In this document: positions 16,802-25,190 of the stretch, piece by piece | Position numbering within the stretch: position 1 is the first letter of the stretch | Layout of the letters: each line of letters begins with the position of its first letter | Notes under the pieces: model-generated | What the model was told of the DNA's origin: nothing | Database searches by the model: none | The model's input: the letters and a program-made list of their open reading frames with translations, nothing else | Translations under genes and position numbers: made by a program | Origin: Pseudomonas sp. TH10 | GTDB taxonomy: Bacteria; Pseudomonadota; Gammaproteobacteria; Pseudomonadales; Pseudomonadaceae | Length of the DNA: 37,245 nucleotides | Assembly (NCBI RefSeq): GCF_016651255.1 | Contig: NZ_JAEKEG010000077.1 | Span: 1 to 37,245 of the forward strand | Reading direction: 5' to 3'

Positions 16802-17767
16802 TCACGTACCCGGTGACTTGCTCTTCGTCAACGTCAGGCTCAACACGACCGAAATCAAAATGATGCCCCCGACTGTGGTCAGCGACCATTGGATCGGCAC
16901 GTGCCACCACGGCGCGACCAGCATCTTGCCGCCGATGAACATCAGCACGATGGCCAGGCCATATTTGAGCAAGTGGAAGCGGTCGGCCATGTCCGCAAGC
17001 AGGAAATACAGTGCCCGCAGGCCCATGATGGCGAAGATGTTGGAGGTGAACACAATGAAGGGGTCGGTGGTAACGGCGAAGATGGCCGGAATGCTGTCAA
17101 CCGCGAATACCAGGTCGCTGGCCTCGATCAACACCAACACCAGAAACATCGGCGTCGCCCAGCGTACGCCGTTTTGCCGGATGAAAAACCGCTCGCCATG
17201 GAAGCCGCTGGTGATGCGCAAGTGCCCGCGCACCCAGCGCAGCAACGGGTTGTTGTCGAGGTCCGGTTGCTGCTCGGCGAACACCAGCATCTTGATCCCG
17301 GTGATGACCAGGAACACGCCGAAGGCATACAGCAACCACTCGAACTGCGACACCAGCCACACGCCGGCGAAAATCATCGCCGCGCGCATCACGATCGCCC
17401 CGAGCACGCCGTACAGCAGCACCCGTCGCTGCAACTCCGGCGGCACGGCGAAGTAGCCAAAGATCATCACGAAGATGAACATGTTATCGATCGACAGCGA
17501 TTGCTCGATCAGATAACCGGTGAGAAATTCCAGGGTTTTCTGCCGGGCGATGTCGGCGCCGAACGCGCCGTTCAGGTACCACCAGAGCAGGGCGGCGAAA
17601 CTCAACGCCAAACTCATCCAGGCGGTGACCCAGGCCAGTGCTTCACGCGCCGAAACACGATGCGCCTTGCGCCCGCCGAAGACGAACAGATCGAGCGCCA
17701 GCATGGCAAGGACGAACACGATAAAGGCGGCCCACATCCAGGGTTCGCCAACGCTGATGGCGGTCAT
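16802..17767 (-). CDS. TerC-family membrane protein, Alx-like
   Basis: A 321-residue integral membrane protein closely patterned on E. coli Alx, a TerC-family protein linked to manganese export and alkaline stress. Visible landmarks are FLTGYLIEQSLSIDNMFIF, RRVLLYGVLGAIVMR, the acidic membrane motif EASDLVFAVDSIPAIFAVTT and GLRALYFLLADMADRFHLLK. About eight to nine hydrophobic segments are present, and the length is normal. The ATG at 17767 follows GAGGAGA. I see no yybP-ykoY riboswitch upstream; instead the promoter region is AT-rich with two inverted repeats (17843-17873). It is transcribed toward the FAD oxidase gene. Confidence 0.9.
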   Translation of the reverse strand: MTAISVGEPWMWAAFIVFVLAMLALDLFVFGGRKAHRVSAREALAWVTAWMSLALSFAALLWWYLNGAFGADIARQKTLEFLTGYLIEQSLSIDNMFIFVMIFGYFAVPPELQRRVLLYGVLGAIVMRAAMIFAGVWLVSQFEWLLYAFGVFLVITGIKMLVFAEQQPDLDNNPLLRWVRGHLRITSGFHGERFFIRQNGVRWATPMFLVLVLIEASDLVFAVDSIPAIFAVTTDPFIVFTSNIFAIMGLRALYFLLADMADRFHLLKYGLAIVLMFIGGKMLVAPWWHVPIQWSLTTVGGIILISVVLSLTLTKSKSPGT

Positions 17768-17842
17768 CTACGGTCTCCTCGTGATGCAGCAATAGACTTG
17801 AGGAGTCATGCTAATGAGCCGATCACATCAATAAAAATCGTT

Positions 17843-17873
17843 TATTCGATGCGAATAGTTCGTTTTTTACGAA
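17843..17873. promoter_or_regulatory. Two adjacent inverted repeats upstream of terC
   Basis: TATTCG-ATG-CGAATA (17843-17857) and TTCG-TTTTTTA-CGAA (17859-17873) lie 76-106 bases before the terC start in an AT-rich stretch. Their half-site ATTCG/CGAAT matches that of the repeat at 5868-5882. They may be operator sites; the regulator is not known. Confidence 0.4.
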
Positions 17874-18153
17874 GTATTGATTGAGGTGTTTCACCACTGG
17901 CCCTTGCATCGGTTGTGAGCCGAAGACAAGGCAGGTGGCGATGCGCACGGCTCCAGCAGCCACGTTTACTGCTCGATCGTGATGAAAAGATCTACGGCAC
18001 CATTGGAAAAACTTGCCAACTGCCAAGCCTGCGATGCAGGCGTATATTGATAGTGTCGATCCAGGTAGTTGAGGCGATCAGCGGTCGCCGATGGTGGGAC
18101 AAGCGGAAGTGCGGGGGCGCTAGCGGATAACCCAACACGTTCGGAGGTGTCAC

Positions 18154-19056
18154 ATGAAGCAGTATCAACGACTCTTTCTGGTCGCAGGTCCAACCATGCG
18201 TCACTCGCCGGCGATGGAGCGGGCAATCGCCCTGGCCGATGCCACAGGTGCAGCGCTGCATATCGCGGTGTTCATCGAAGACTCCGACCTTATGCGGCTA
18301 ATGAGCAACACTGAACAACTTCGTGAGAACTGCCGGCAGGAGAACCTGCAGTGGTTGACGGACGAGGCCGAACTCATGCGCAGTAAGGGCATCAATGTGA
18401 CCACCGAAGTTGCATTGACCCGTGACCCTCTGCAAGAGATCCTCGGGCATGTGGCTGAAATGCAGCCGGACCTGATTATCAAGGATGTCCATCATGAATC
18501 AGCGCTCAAACGCGCATTCGTCACGCCATTGGATTGGCAGTTGTTGCGTGAATGTCCCATCCCCGTACATCTGGTCAGTGAAGTCAGGTGTCCGCTTCCT
18601 CGAGTGATTGTGGCGGCGGTTGATCCATCGCATCCAGAGGGTCAGATCAGTGGAATCAACGAGAGCGTCATCCAGGCGGCGAACGAATTGGCGACGCAAT
18701 GTGCTGCTGAATTGCACATGCTGTATGCCTATGAACTGACACACACGCATTTCTCTGACGCTGGTGCTGGTGCCGTGACGATGCCAGGCTTCACCAACGA
18801 CGTGCGCCGGTCACTGGAAAAGTGCTTCATTGCCCTGGCTGGACGCCACGGCGTGCCACCTGAGCGACAACATTTCATTGCAGGGCCGCCAACCAAAGCG
18901 ATGGCCGAGTTTGCCACTCATACTCGAGCGGACGTCTTCGTAATGGGAAACACCCATCACAAAGGGGTGGACAAGCTGATCGGCAGTACCACGGAGCATG
19001 TTCTGTATAAGGTGCCTTGCAGCGTTTTGGCCATCAAGGGAGAAGCGGATCAATGA
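18154..19056 (+). CDS. Universal stress protein, tandem (UspE-like)
   Basis: A 300-residue cytoplasmic protein made of two Usp domains in tandem, as in UspE. Domain 1 spans about 1-145 (LFLVAGPTMRHSPAMERAIA, PDLIIKDVHHESALKRAF); domain 2 spans about 150-298 (VIVAAVDPSHPEGQ, ADVFVMGNTHHKGVDKLIGS, then TTEHVLYKVPCSVLAIK). The last part holds the Gly-rich nucleotide-binding pattern G-x2-H-x5-GS of ATP-binding Usp domains. The ATG at 18154 follows GGAGG. The 280 bases upstream hold no gene and I could not confirm an Anr box there. The reading frame runs straight on from its stop into a lipocalin remnant. Confidence 0.88.
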   Translation: MKQYQRLFLVAGPTMRHSPAMERAIALADATGAALHIAVFIEDSDLMRLMSNTEQLRENCRQENLQWLTDEAELMRSKGINVTTEVALTRDPLQEILGHVAEMQPDLIIKDVHHESALKRAFVTPLDWQLLRECPIPVHLVSEVRCPLPRVIVAAVDPSHPEGQISGINESVIQAANELATQCAAELHMLYAYELTHTHFSDAGAGAVTMPGFTNDVRRSLEKCFIALAGRHGVPPERQHFIAGPPTKAMAEFATHTRADVFVMGNTHHKGVDKLIGSTTEHVLYKVPCSVLAIKGEADQ

Positions 19057-19425
19057 GCGGAAAAAACACCATTATTCCAGCCAGCTGCTGGTGCTGATGA
19101 GGGAACAGGATGGCAGTGGAACGAGGTACGCGGAATTGCCGAATCGCAGCAGCCAGGCAAGACAGACAAACTGTGGGTGCAATTCGATAACTGGTTCAGC
19201 CGCATTGCACCAGGAATAACCAAGGGTGAGTACTGGGTGCTTTACCACGACCCCGCCTACCAGTTTGCACTCGTCGGCCACCCGAACAGGGAATATCTAT
19301 GGGTGCTTTCACGCGCATCTGAAATTAACGGTGTCAACCGCGAACAACTGCCAGAGATTGCTCAGCAACAGGGGTATGACACCAGCAAACTAATCTGGCG
19401 TCGGGCAGATCCGACCAAGCCCTAG
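19057..19425 (+). pseudogene. Outer-membrane lipocalin (Blc-like), 3' remnant
   Basis: The frame after the Usp stop reads WQWNEVRGIAESQQPGKTD and then GEYWVLYHDPAYQFALVGHP and EYLWVLSR, the conserved second half of bacterial lipocalins such as Blc. The signal peptide, the lipobox Cys and the first beta strands with the GxW motif are absent; roughly 80-115 of about 180 residues remain. A GTG at 19177 could start a fragment but has no function I can support. The 5' half was removed by a deletion that ends at the Usp gene. Confidence 0.8.
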
Positions 19426-19435
19426 TCAAATAGTA

Positions 19436-19816
19436 ATGGTGCGTAGGCAGCAGCTGGCACGAACGCCGAGCACCGACAGTTTCAACCAGGCCGTACGCAG
19501 TACATTCCAGCCCGGCGACCCGGCAATTTTCGCTCAAGGCAACCTCGCACCGGGTCGACCAGGTTATGCCTACCGCAACTATTGGTTTCAGCGAAATGAC
19601 GGGGAAGGATCGGTGGAAGCCAGTGGTCGCTTTGGACAAAAAATTTATATCAATCCGAAGCGCGAGGTGGTGATCGTCAAATTGTCCTCTACCGCCGATC
19701 AAGCCAGGCGTGCCACCAGCGCAGAAGGCGAAGCGAAGGTGGCTGCCCGGGTGATCGATTCTCCGGATACGTTTAATAATATGGTAAATGCGGTGTTGTC
19801 TGAGTTGGGGGACTGA
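19436..19816 (+). pseudogene. Serine hydrolase (class C beta-lactamase fold), 3' remnant
   Basis: About 126 codons matching the C-terminal end of 6-aminohexanoate-dimer-hydrolase/beta-lactamase class C type serine hydrolases: GYAYRNYWFQRND, then GRFGQKIYINPKREVVIVKL. The catalytic S-x-x-K and Y-x-N/S motifs, which lie further upstream in the family (total about 400 residues), are missing. It follows the lipocalin remnant by 10 bases. Both are right-hand ends of genes, as expected from two successive deletions. Confidence 0.75.
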
Positions 19817-19874
19817 AGGGCATAGATTGCTGCATGCTCTGCTGCCAGAGCCACGCCCGAAGGTTAGTCTCCTC

Positions 19875-22091
19875 CTATTTTTCCGGGGAGGCGGAATGGC
19901 TCAGGAAAGATTCGATTTCTGCATAGGGCATCGGCTTGGCAAAATAATACCCCTGAAAAATATCGCAGCGGCTGCCCTTCAGGAAATTCATCTGAGACGC
20001 TGTCTCCACGCCTTCGGCGACCACCGTCAGGCTGAGGTGATGGGCCATGGAAATAATGCCTTGGGTGATCGCTGCATCGTGATGGTCGGTGCTGACTTCC
20101 TGGATGAACGAGCGGTCAATCTTGATCTTGTCGATGGGCAACCGCTTCAGGTAGCTGAGGCTGGAAAAACCGGTGCCGAAATCATCCAGCGCGATGCGCA
20201 CCCCCAGTGCCTTGAGCTGGTGCAACGTCTGGATCGCCTGTTCAGCGTTATGCAACAGCAGCGACTCGGTGATCTCCAGTTCCAACTGCTCGCCACTGAG
20301 ACCATGTTTCTCCAGGGTGGCTTGGACACACTGGACGAAATTGCCCCGCTGAAAATGCATCGGCGAAATATTCACGGCCATCGAAATGCCCGTAGTGCCG
20401 TGCTCCCCTAGCCGGCGCAGCTGCGCGCAGGCTGTATCGAGCACCCAAAGGCTCAGCGGGATGATCTGGCCACTGTCTTCTGCCACCGGCACAAACACAG
20501 CGGGTGAGATACATCCTTTTTCCGGATGCTCCCAGCGCAGCAACGCTTCGATCCCGACTACCCGACACGTGTGCGCGTCTATCTGCGGTTGATAATGCAG
20601 CTTGAACGACTGAGTTTCGATAGCCTTCTGCAGATCATTGCGCAGGCTCGCGTGCTCGCAAACGCGCTGGTTAAGATCGCTGGTATACCACTGAAAGTTG
20701 TTGCGTCCTTGCTGCTTGGCCTTGTACATGGCCATGTCAGCCTGCTGGATCAGCTGCATGGGCTGCTCGATGTGACCATCGCTCACGGTGATGCCGACAC
20801 TTGCACTCACGTGCAGGTCAATGCCCTGGATGCAGTAGGGTCTGGCAATGGTGGCCATCAAGCGCTCTGTCACCGGTACGACGTCCTCATCACGCAGCAG
20901 GTCCGGCAGCAGCACGATGAATTCGTCACCGCCCATGCGCACGATGGTGTCACCGGGACGAATCTGCTGGGTCATGCGCTGCGCCACCTCAATCAGCACC
21001 TGATCACCAAAGCAGTGCCCGATCGAATCGTTGATGGATTTAAATCCATCCAGATCAATGCACATGACCGCCAAACGACGCTTGCGCCGACGACTGATGT
21101 GACAATCCAGAATAAGCCGTTCTTCAAGAGAGACACGGTTAAGCAAACCCGTCAGCCGATCATGACAGGCGTTGAAGCTCAACTGGCGCTCGTAGAGCTT
21201 CTGCTCGCTGATGTCCCTGGCAACTCCGAATACCCCGACGATCTCGCCATTGACCATGATCGGCAGGTTGGAAATGTCCATGGTCAACAGCTTGTCGCTC
21301 TCGTCGCGAACCCGTGCTTCGAAGCGCTGGGGCTCTCCGGTGCGGGCTGCAGAGAAATGCCGACTGACCCGTTGCAGGTCTTCTTCGACCACCAGTTTGG
21401 CAAAGTGATGACCGATGAAGTCGGTTGCGGTGTGCGGCTTGAGCTTCAGGCCTGCTGGATTCACGCTCTGGATATTGCCGGCCAGATCGAGAGCGAACAC
21501 AGGGTTGGGGTTGTGGGTGAACAATGAACGAAAACGTTGTTCGCTTTCCTCCAGACGTTGGCCGTCACGCTCATGGCGGATCGCAATGGCGGCCAGTTGG
21601 GCCGCGCAGGCCAGTCGTTGAATCTGCGCCTCGTCCGGAGCATGGGCGCGGTTCTGGTACAAGGCAAATGTACCCAGCACGCTTCCTTAATGGGAGAGCA
21701 ACGGCACCGACCAGCAGGAGCGCAGGTTATGCCCCAGCGCCAGGTTGCGAAAACGCGCCCAGCTTGGGTCCCGGGCGATGTCTTCGGTGACCACCAGCTC
21801 GCGCCGGAATGCTGCGGTGCCGCAGGTACCTTCCTGTGGCCCGATGGCCATACCATGAATCGCCTGGCTGTATTCGGCCGGCAGGCCAGGCGCTGCGCCG
21901 CTCAGCAAGCGTTTGCCCTCAGCATCAGTGAGCAGGATCGAGCAGATGGTTTCAGGGACCTGTGCGTCGAGCATCAGGCAGATGGCGCGGAGTATTTCGT
22001 TCAGGTGATGGTCGGTCGCGATCATGCCGAGGATGTCACGTTGCGACTCAGAGAATGTCTTGCTGTGAAAACTCGTGGAGCACGTATTCAT
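19875..22091 (-). pseudogene. GAF-PAS-GGDEF-EAL cyclic-di-GMP protein with an in-frame stop
   Basis: A 738-codon gene for a cyclic-di-GMP turnover protein, broken by one in-frame TAA. From the ATG at 22091 (AGGAA upstream): a GAF domain about residues 1-160, PAS about 170-280 (RFRSLFTHNPNPVFALDLAG), GGDEF (motif RMGGDEFIVLLPD, intact and probably active), then EAL (GIEALLRWEHPEKG, DDFGTGFSSLSYLKRLPIDK, ending at 19875). The TAA at 21687-21689 lies between SVPLLSH and GSVLGTFALYQ at the end of the GAF domain, with no frame change, so it is a point mutation (CAA to TAA is the simplest). A downstream part could be translated from an internal start, giving a PAS-GGDEF-EAL protein without GAF. Confidence 0.88.
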
Positions 22092-22342
22092 GCAAGTTCC
22101 TGAAGACTCTCGAGGTCGTCCGGTCGTCAGAGAGCCTGAAATAGTGGGCGGCCGATCACTGTCCACTAGTGCGTCGGTCGCGCACTTTATAAAGCACCGA
22201 CCTGGCGAAAAAAGGCTCAGATCCAACATAAAAAACGGCATCAGATTGACACCGCTTTGCTGATTTCGCTTTCCTTGAGTCGCGGCAAAATTTCTCGGCC
22301 AACTTCATCCGCCGCCGGCTTCACAGCGAATTGCCCGAAGGA

Positions 22343-23116
22343 CTAATCCAAATCCTGTTTGGCTCGACATTTGGGGTAGGCGCTGCAGCCCCAGAACCGC
22401 TCTCCTGCTCTATTGCCTGTCTTACGGATACGAATTTTGAAAGCGCTCCCACACCGCGGGCAACGGCGTTCCGCAGAAGGATCGTCTCGCTGTTTCAGGC
22501 GTTGTACATGCTCGTAGTGGGTCGTGAGCGTACTGTCCCTCTTCCCGCTCTCCAGCACCTTCACCATTGCACTCACCTGCGCTTCGTTAAACACAGGCTG
22601 CCGAAAGGACTTGATATAGCGGATGAAGCTGACGCCTTGGGTGACATTGTCCGGCATGGCGGTCTTGAAGCGGGCGCCGCCGACGAAGGCGATTACCGAA
22701 TGGACGTGCTCGGGCGGAACGCTTAGCAGCGCTTCTAACGCCTTCACGTGTTTGTAATTCTGCCGCAGAGGGTTCTGGAACCTGAAGCGATGCCGGAAAA
22801 TCTGCTGTGTCCACTGGGCCTGGCGCTCACCGCCGAAAATCCAGCCGCGCATGTTTTTGGTCTCCAGCACAAAAATGCCAAAAGGCGACAGGAATACATG
22901 GTCGATCTGGGTAGTGCCATCGGGCGTATCCAGTGTGACGTTGTGCAACCGGCGGTAGACCTGGCCATCCAACTTCAAGCGGGCGAATGTCCGCACCAGC
23001 AGCTCACCGAACCAGCCCTTGAACCAGGGCGTCTTGATGATGATGACCAGGACCAACCATGGCAGCAGCCACTTCAGCATGTCGAATAGCGGCTGGAGCA
23101 TCACTAAAATATTCAT
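22343..23116 (-). CDS. NERD-domain protein with C-terminal topoisomerase-type zinc finger
   Basis: A 257-residue protein. It starts with a membrane segment (MLKWLLPWLVLVIIIKTPWF), continues with a nuclease-related NERD domain (about 35-150, TQIDHVFLSPFGIFVLETKN, with the conserved Asp and E-x-K), and ends with a zinc ribbon like those of topoisomerase I (CPRCGSAFKIRIRK, FWGCSAYPKC). The function of this widespread architecture is not settled; DNA processing at the membrane is inferred. After the stop (22343-22345) the same frame stays open for 33 more codons and looks coding-like. Confidence 0.85.
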   Translation of the reverse strand: MNILVMLQPLFDMLKWLLPWLVLVIIIKTPWFKGWFGELLVRTFARLKLDGQVYRRLHNVTLDTPDGTTQIDHVFLSPFGIFVLETKNMRGWIFGGERQAQWTQQIFRHRFRFQNPLRQNYKHVKALEALLSVPPEHVHSVIAFVGGARFKTAMPDNVTQGVSFIRYIKSFRQPVFNEAQVSAMVKVLESGKRDSTLTTHYEHVQRLKQRDDPSAERRCPRCGSAFKIRIRKTGNRAGERFWGCSAYPKCRAKQDLD

Positions 23117-23508
23117 CGCTTCCTTTGCGTGGCGAGGTGTTTCCGTACGTTGGATGAGGCTACGCGTTCACCCTTTTGTGCCTACCTAGCTTAGGCGAGA
23201 CAACTGGGGTTTGCTTTCGGCCGGGCTGTCTGGAACCGTTAAAAATGGTGTCCACTATCTGGGCCAATTAGGAGAACGGTCAGGAGTGGATGCTGATCAG
23301 ACGCTTACCGAAACAGTCCCATTTTCTGCTCATGATTTTTTATTCTTTTGTTGACTCTGCACGGCTGGTTTTGAGTTTGTCCGATAGCAAGCAAACCCAA
23401 ACATAAGGTTGAACGAATCAGCCTTATGTTCAGGTTCGTGCGCTGCAGGCCTCGCTGCGTTTTGCCTTGGGAAAAGGTTGCTTTACCTCAAGACGCAAAA
23501 CTCAGCGT
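23117..23508. other. Intergenic stretch with a hairpin and a possible IS relic
   Basis: No gene is seen. There is a 9-bp inverted repeat AACATAAGG/CCTTATGTT (23400-23408 with 23422-23430), and at about 23240-23275 a stretch including GTGTCCACTATCTGG whose reverse complement resembles the AGTGGACACC ends of IS3-family elements. The second point is weak. Confidence 0.3.
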
Positions 23509-23817
23509 TTATTGCCTCTTGCTATCGGAAGCCCTCTGCTCTCTTGAAGAGGCCGGCTCTTTGTCCATGCGCCGCGCGATGACATCAAGAACGTCGCATC
23601 CGTCGCGCAGCGGGATACAGCAGAGCAAAGCGAAGTCACTGAGGATTACAGAGTCGGTATTGATGTCACCACGCATCGCGAGATTTTCCAGAATTTGGGT
23701 GACGGCACCAATTCTATAGCTGGCGGTGCTGAGTAGAGAATGGAGCGGCTGCGTGGTATTCACGTAAAGCGAAGGCAGGTCGTCGGCGTTGCTTGTTAAA
23801 GCCATGTATTCATTCAT
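23509..23817 (-). CDS. Small hypothetical protein, DUF3077/DUF6124-like
   Basis: A 102-residue protein beginning MNEYMALTSN at the ATG at 23817, with GTGGAGA about 8 bases upstream. The core PLHSLLSTASYRIGAVTQIL and the following helical stretch recall the small DUF3077/DUF6124 proteins that are numerous in Pseudomonas, but I am not sure of the family. It has no signal peptide or membrane segment; the C terminus is charged (ARRMDKEPASSREQRASD). The 200-base leader upstream is rich in hairpins and carries a short open frame. Function unknown. Confidence 0.55.
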   Translation of the reverse strand: MNEYMALTSNADDLPSLYVNTTQPLHSLLSTASYRIGAVTQILENLAMRGDINTDSVILSDFALLCCIPLRDGCDVLDVIARRMDKEPASSREQRASDSKRQ

Positions 23818-24040
23818 GAGTAAATCTCCACTATTTAGAGGTTTACCAACCAATCGTCGCCAAACGAAGGGGTGGCAACTGTACGCAGGTTGGCGAACCG
23901 GAGTGGAAGCCGGCAGACCCGAAGGTCTCCCGCGCACAGCTGCCATTACGACAACTCTGCGCATGCAAAAACGCCTGCAACGAAGCAAACGCTTTTGCAT
24001 TCCACTGCGGGTCGCCAAACCCGGACGCCATGTGGGCGAC
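23818..24040 (-). promoter_or_regulatory. Structured leader of the small gene at 23509-23817
   Basis: The minus-strand leader contains a perfect AGACC-TTCG-GGTCT hairpin (23915-23928), that is a C(UUCG)G tetraloop, and an 8-bp stem ATGCAAAA/TTTTGCAT (23963-23970 with 23993-24000). It looks like a folded 5' untranslated region. From memory, very similar sequence precedes small genes in other Pseudomonas genomes, but I cannot confirm that here. Confidence 0.5.
23843..24031 (-). CDS. Candidate leader ORF upstream of the small gene
   Basis: A 62-codon open frame (start ATG at 24031, first residues MASGFGDPQWNAKAFASLQ, last residues LPPLRLATIGW) occupies the structured leader and stops 25 bases before the next gene. 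It is Cys-containing and has no known domain. I recall similar peptides being annotated as hypothetical in Pseudomonas, which may only reflect conservation of the RNA. Translation is unproven, and no strong ribosome site is visible. Confidence 0.3.
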   Translation of the reverse strand: MASGFGDPQWNAKAFASLQAFLHAQSCRNGSCARETFGSAGFHSGSPTCVQLPPLRLATIGW

Positions 24041-24075
24041 GGGCGGACTATAAGTCGCGTCGTGAGTGTTTGCAA

Positions 24076-24180
24076 GGTTCGGCAGCAGTCGCCGGCAACG
24101 TGCGGGCCGCGCGGCAGAGGGACCGCAAAAATGAAGAGTTCAGCAAGATGAACTTGGTAGTGCACATGACCCCGGAGTGA
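24076..24180 (+). pseudogene. 3' remnant of a small-protein gene (copy 1)
   Basis: The last 34 codons here (GSAAVAGNVRAARQ, then KNEEFSKMNLVVHMTPE and stop) align without gaps to the end of the gene at 25191-25400 (GSSEVDGNVRGALP, then RNEEFVKMTLAVLMPLE). About half the positions are identical, and both stop at the same place. The 5' part is absent: the sequence immediately to the left is the leader of the minus-strand small gene. It is therefore a truncated paralogue. Confidence 0.5.
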
Positions 24181-24304
24181 AATCACCTGCAGCTAGTTAT
24201 CCGAGTAATTGCTTTAGTGGAATAGGCAGCTTGGCCGCTCAGCCGCACATCGCAACCAGCTAAACTAGCTTGGGAGCCCAGACACATGGAACAGGAGCAA
24301 GTGC

Positions 24305-24946
24305 ATGTCGAGTAAAGACGATAGGGACAACCGCTCTAACCAGCTAAATCCAAATAATTCAGCTTACGCGAGCTCGCGCTGCACCCAATCATCATCTTAC
24401 GACGATGACGACGACTCGTGCGCGCCTCCTTACTCCCCCGATTACCGCTACATCACGCAGCGGCCCATCATCCGCAAGACCGGGCAGTATGGGGTTGGAG
24501 TGGTGAACCAGCAGGGTCACGCCAGATTCTTCACTTTTACACTGGAGGCAAGCCGGGAAAATTTCTTCCATGGTGCCGAGCAGACGGTGGTCTCAGACCT
24601 AGAGATCTATTTTGAGAGTTTCACTGACCATCTTCGCTGGATGTTCTCTCAGCATTTCAAAGGCTATCCAGCCCTGTTCTGTCTGTTTGACGGAACGACA
24701 AGTTGCCTACCTTGGCATGTACCGCTCGACCTTCAAAACCCCAGCCAGATGTGCGGATTCCTAGCAACCTGCAGCAAGGATGTGCGAAAGGATGCTGACC
24801 CAGAGAAAGTTATCGAGAGCCTGCGGACGGTACTTCGGCTACCTTTCGAGGACTGGGGATCGTTCAGAGTAGAAAACCGTAATGTATCAACTTTGAAATT
24901 TACCTACGAGGAGCGAAGCAAGACCGCAATCATGGGCAAGCTTTGA
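24305..24946 (+). CDS. Hypothetical protein with low-complexity acidic N terminus
   Basis: A 213-residue protein I do not recognise. Residues 1-45 are disordered and polar (KDDRDNRSNQLNPNNSAYA, then an Asp run SYDDDDDS). From about 50 onward there is a folded part with many aromatics (GHARFFTFTLEASRENFFHG, IYFESFTDHLRWMFSQHFKG, SCLPWHVPLDLQNPSQ). There is no signal peptide or membrane segment. The ATG at 24305 has GGAG about 8 bases upstream. Base composition is lower in GC than the neighbouring core genes, which suggests it is accessory. The DDRDN-NQ-NPNN opening occurs, as I recall, on other Pseudomonas hypothetical proteins. It stands alone with no evident operon partner. Confidence 0.6.
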   Translation: MSSKDDRDNRSNQLNPNNSAYASSRCTQSSSYDDDDDSCAPPYSPDYRYITQRPIIRKTGQYGVGVVNQQGHARFFTFTLEASRENFFHGAEQTVVSDLEIYFESFTDHLRWMFSQHFKGYPALFCLFDGTTSCLPWHVPLDLQNPSQMCGFLATCSKDVRKDADPEKVIESLRTVLRLPFEDWGSFRVENRNVSTLKFTYEERSKTAIMGKL

Positions 24947-25190
24947 GGAAAATTTCGCCTTCCTGTGCTCCATGCCGGAAACTACACATGCCCAACCTAT
25001 TGATTTTACATGGATATAATCCTTTTAGAGGATGACAAAAAATCCGCTTTTTTGTGCTTATGCAAACGGTAAACCGTGGTCTGCAACGGAAGTTTTGCGC
25101 ACAGGATTGCCGGAACTCAGTCGAGCATGCGCACTTTACTACGCTGCGAATTTCCCCTGTTGCGCTGCTGCCATTCGCAAAGGAATTGCG

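Noticed and set aside
18060..18085. An Anr/FNR box before the universal stress gene
   Set aside because: TTGAGGCGATCAG has the wrong spacing for TTGAT-N4-ATCAA and mismatched ends.
17768..18153. A yybP-ykoY manganese riboswitch upstream of the Alx/TerC gene, as in E. coli alx
   Set aside because: The upstream region is only AT-rich with two short dyads; none of the conserved loops of that riboswitch is visible.
23872..24180. 102-codon + strand frame through the leader region
   Set aside because: Its first two thirds are antisense to the hairpin leader and only the last 34 codons show homology, so it is not one gene.
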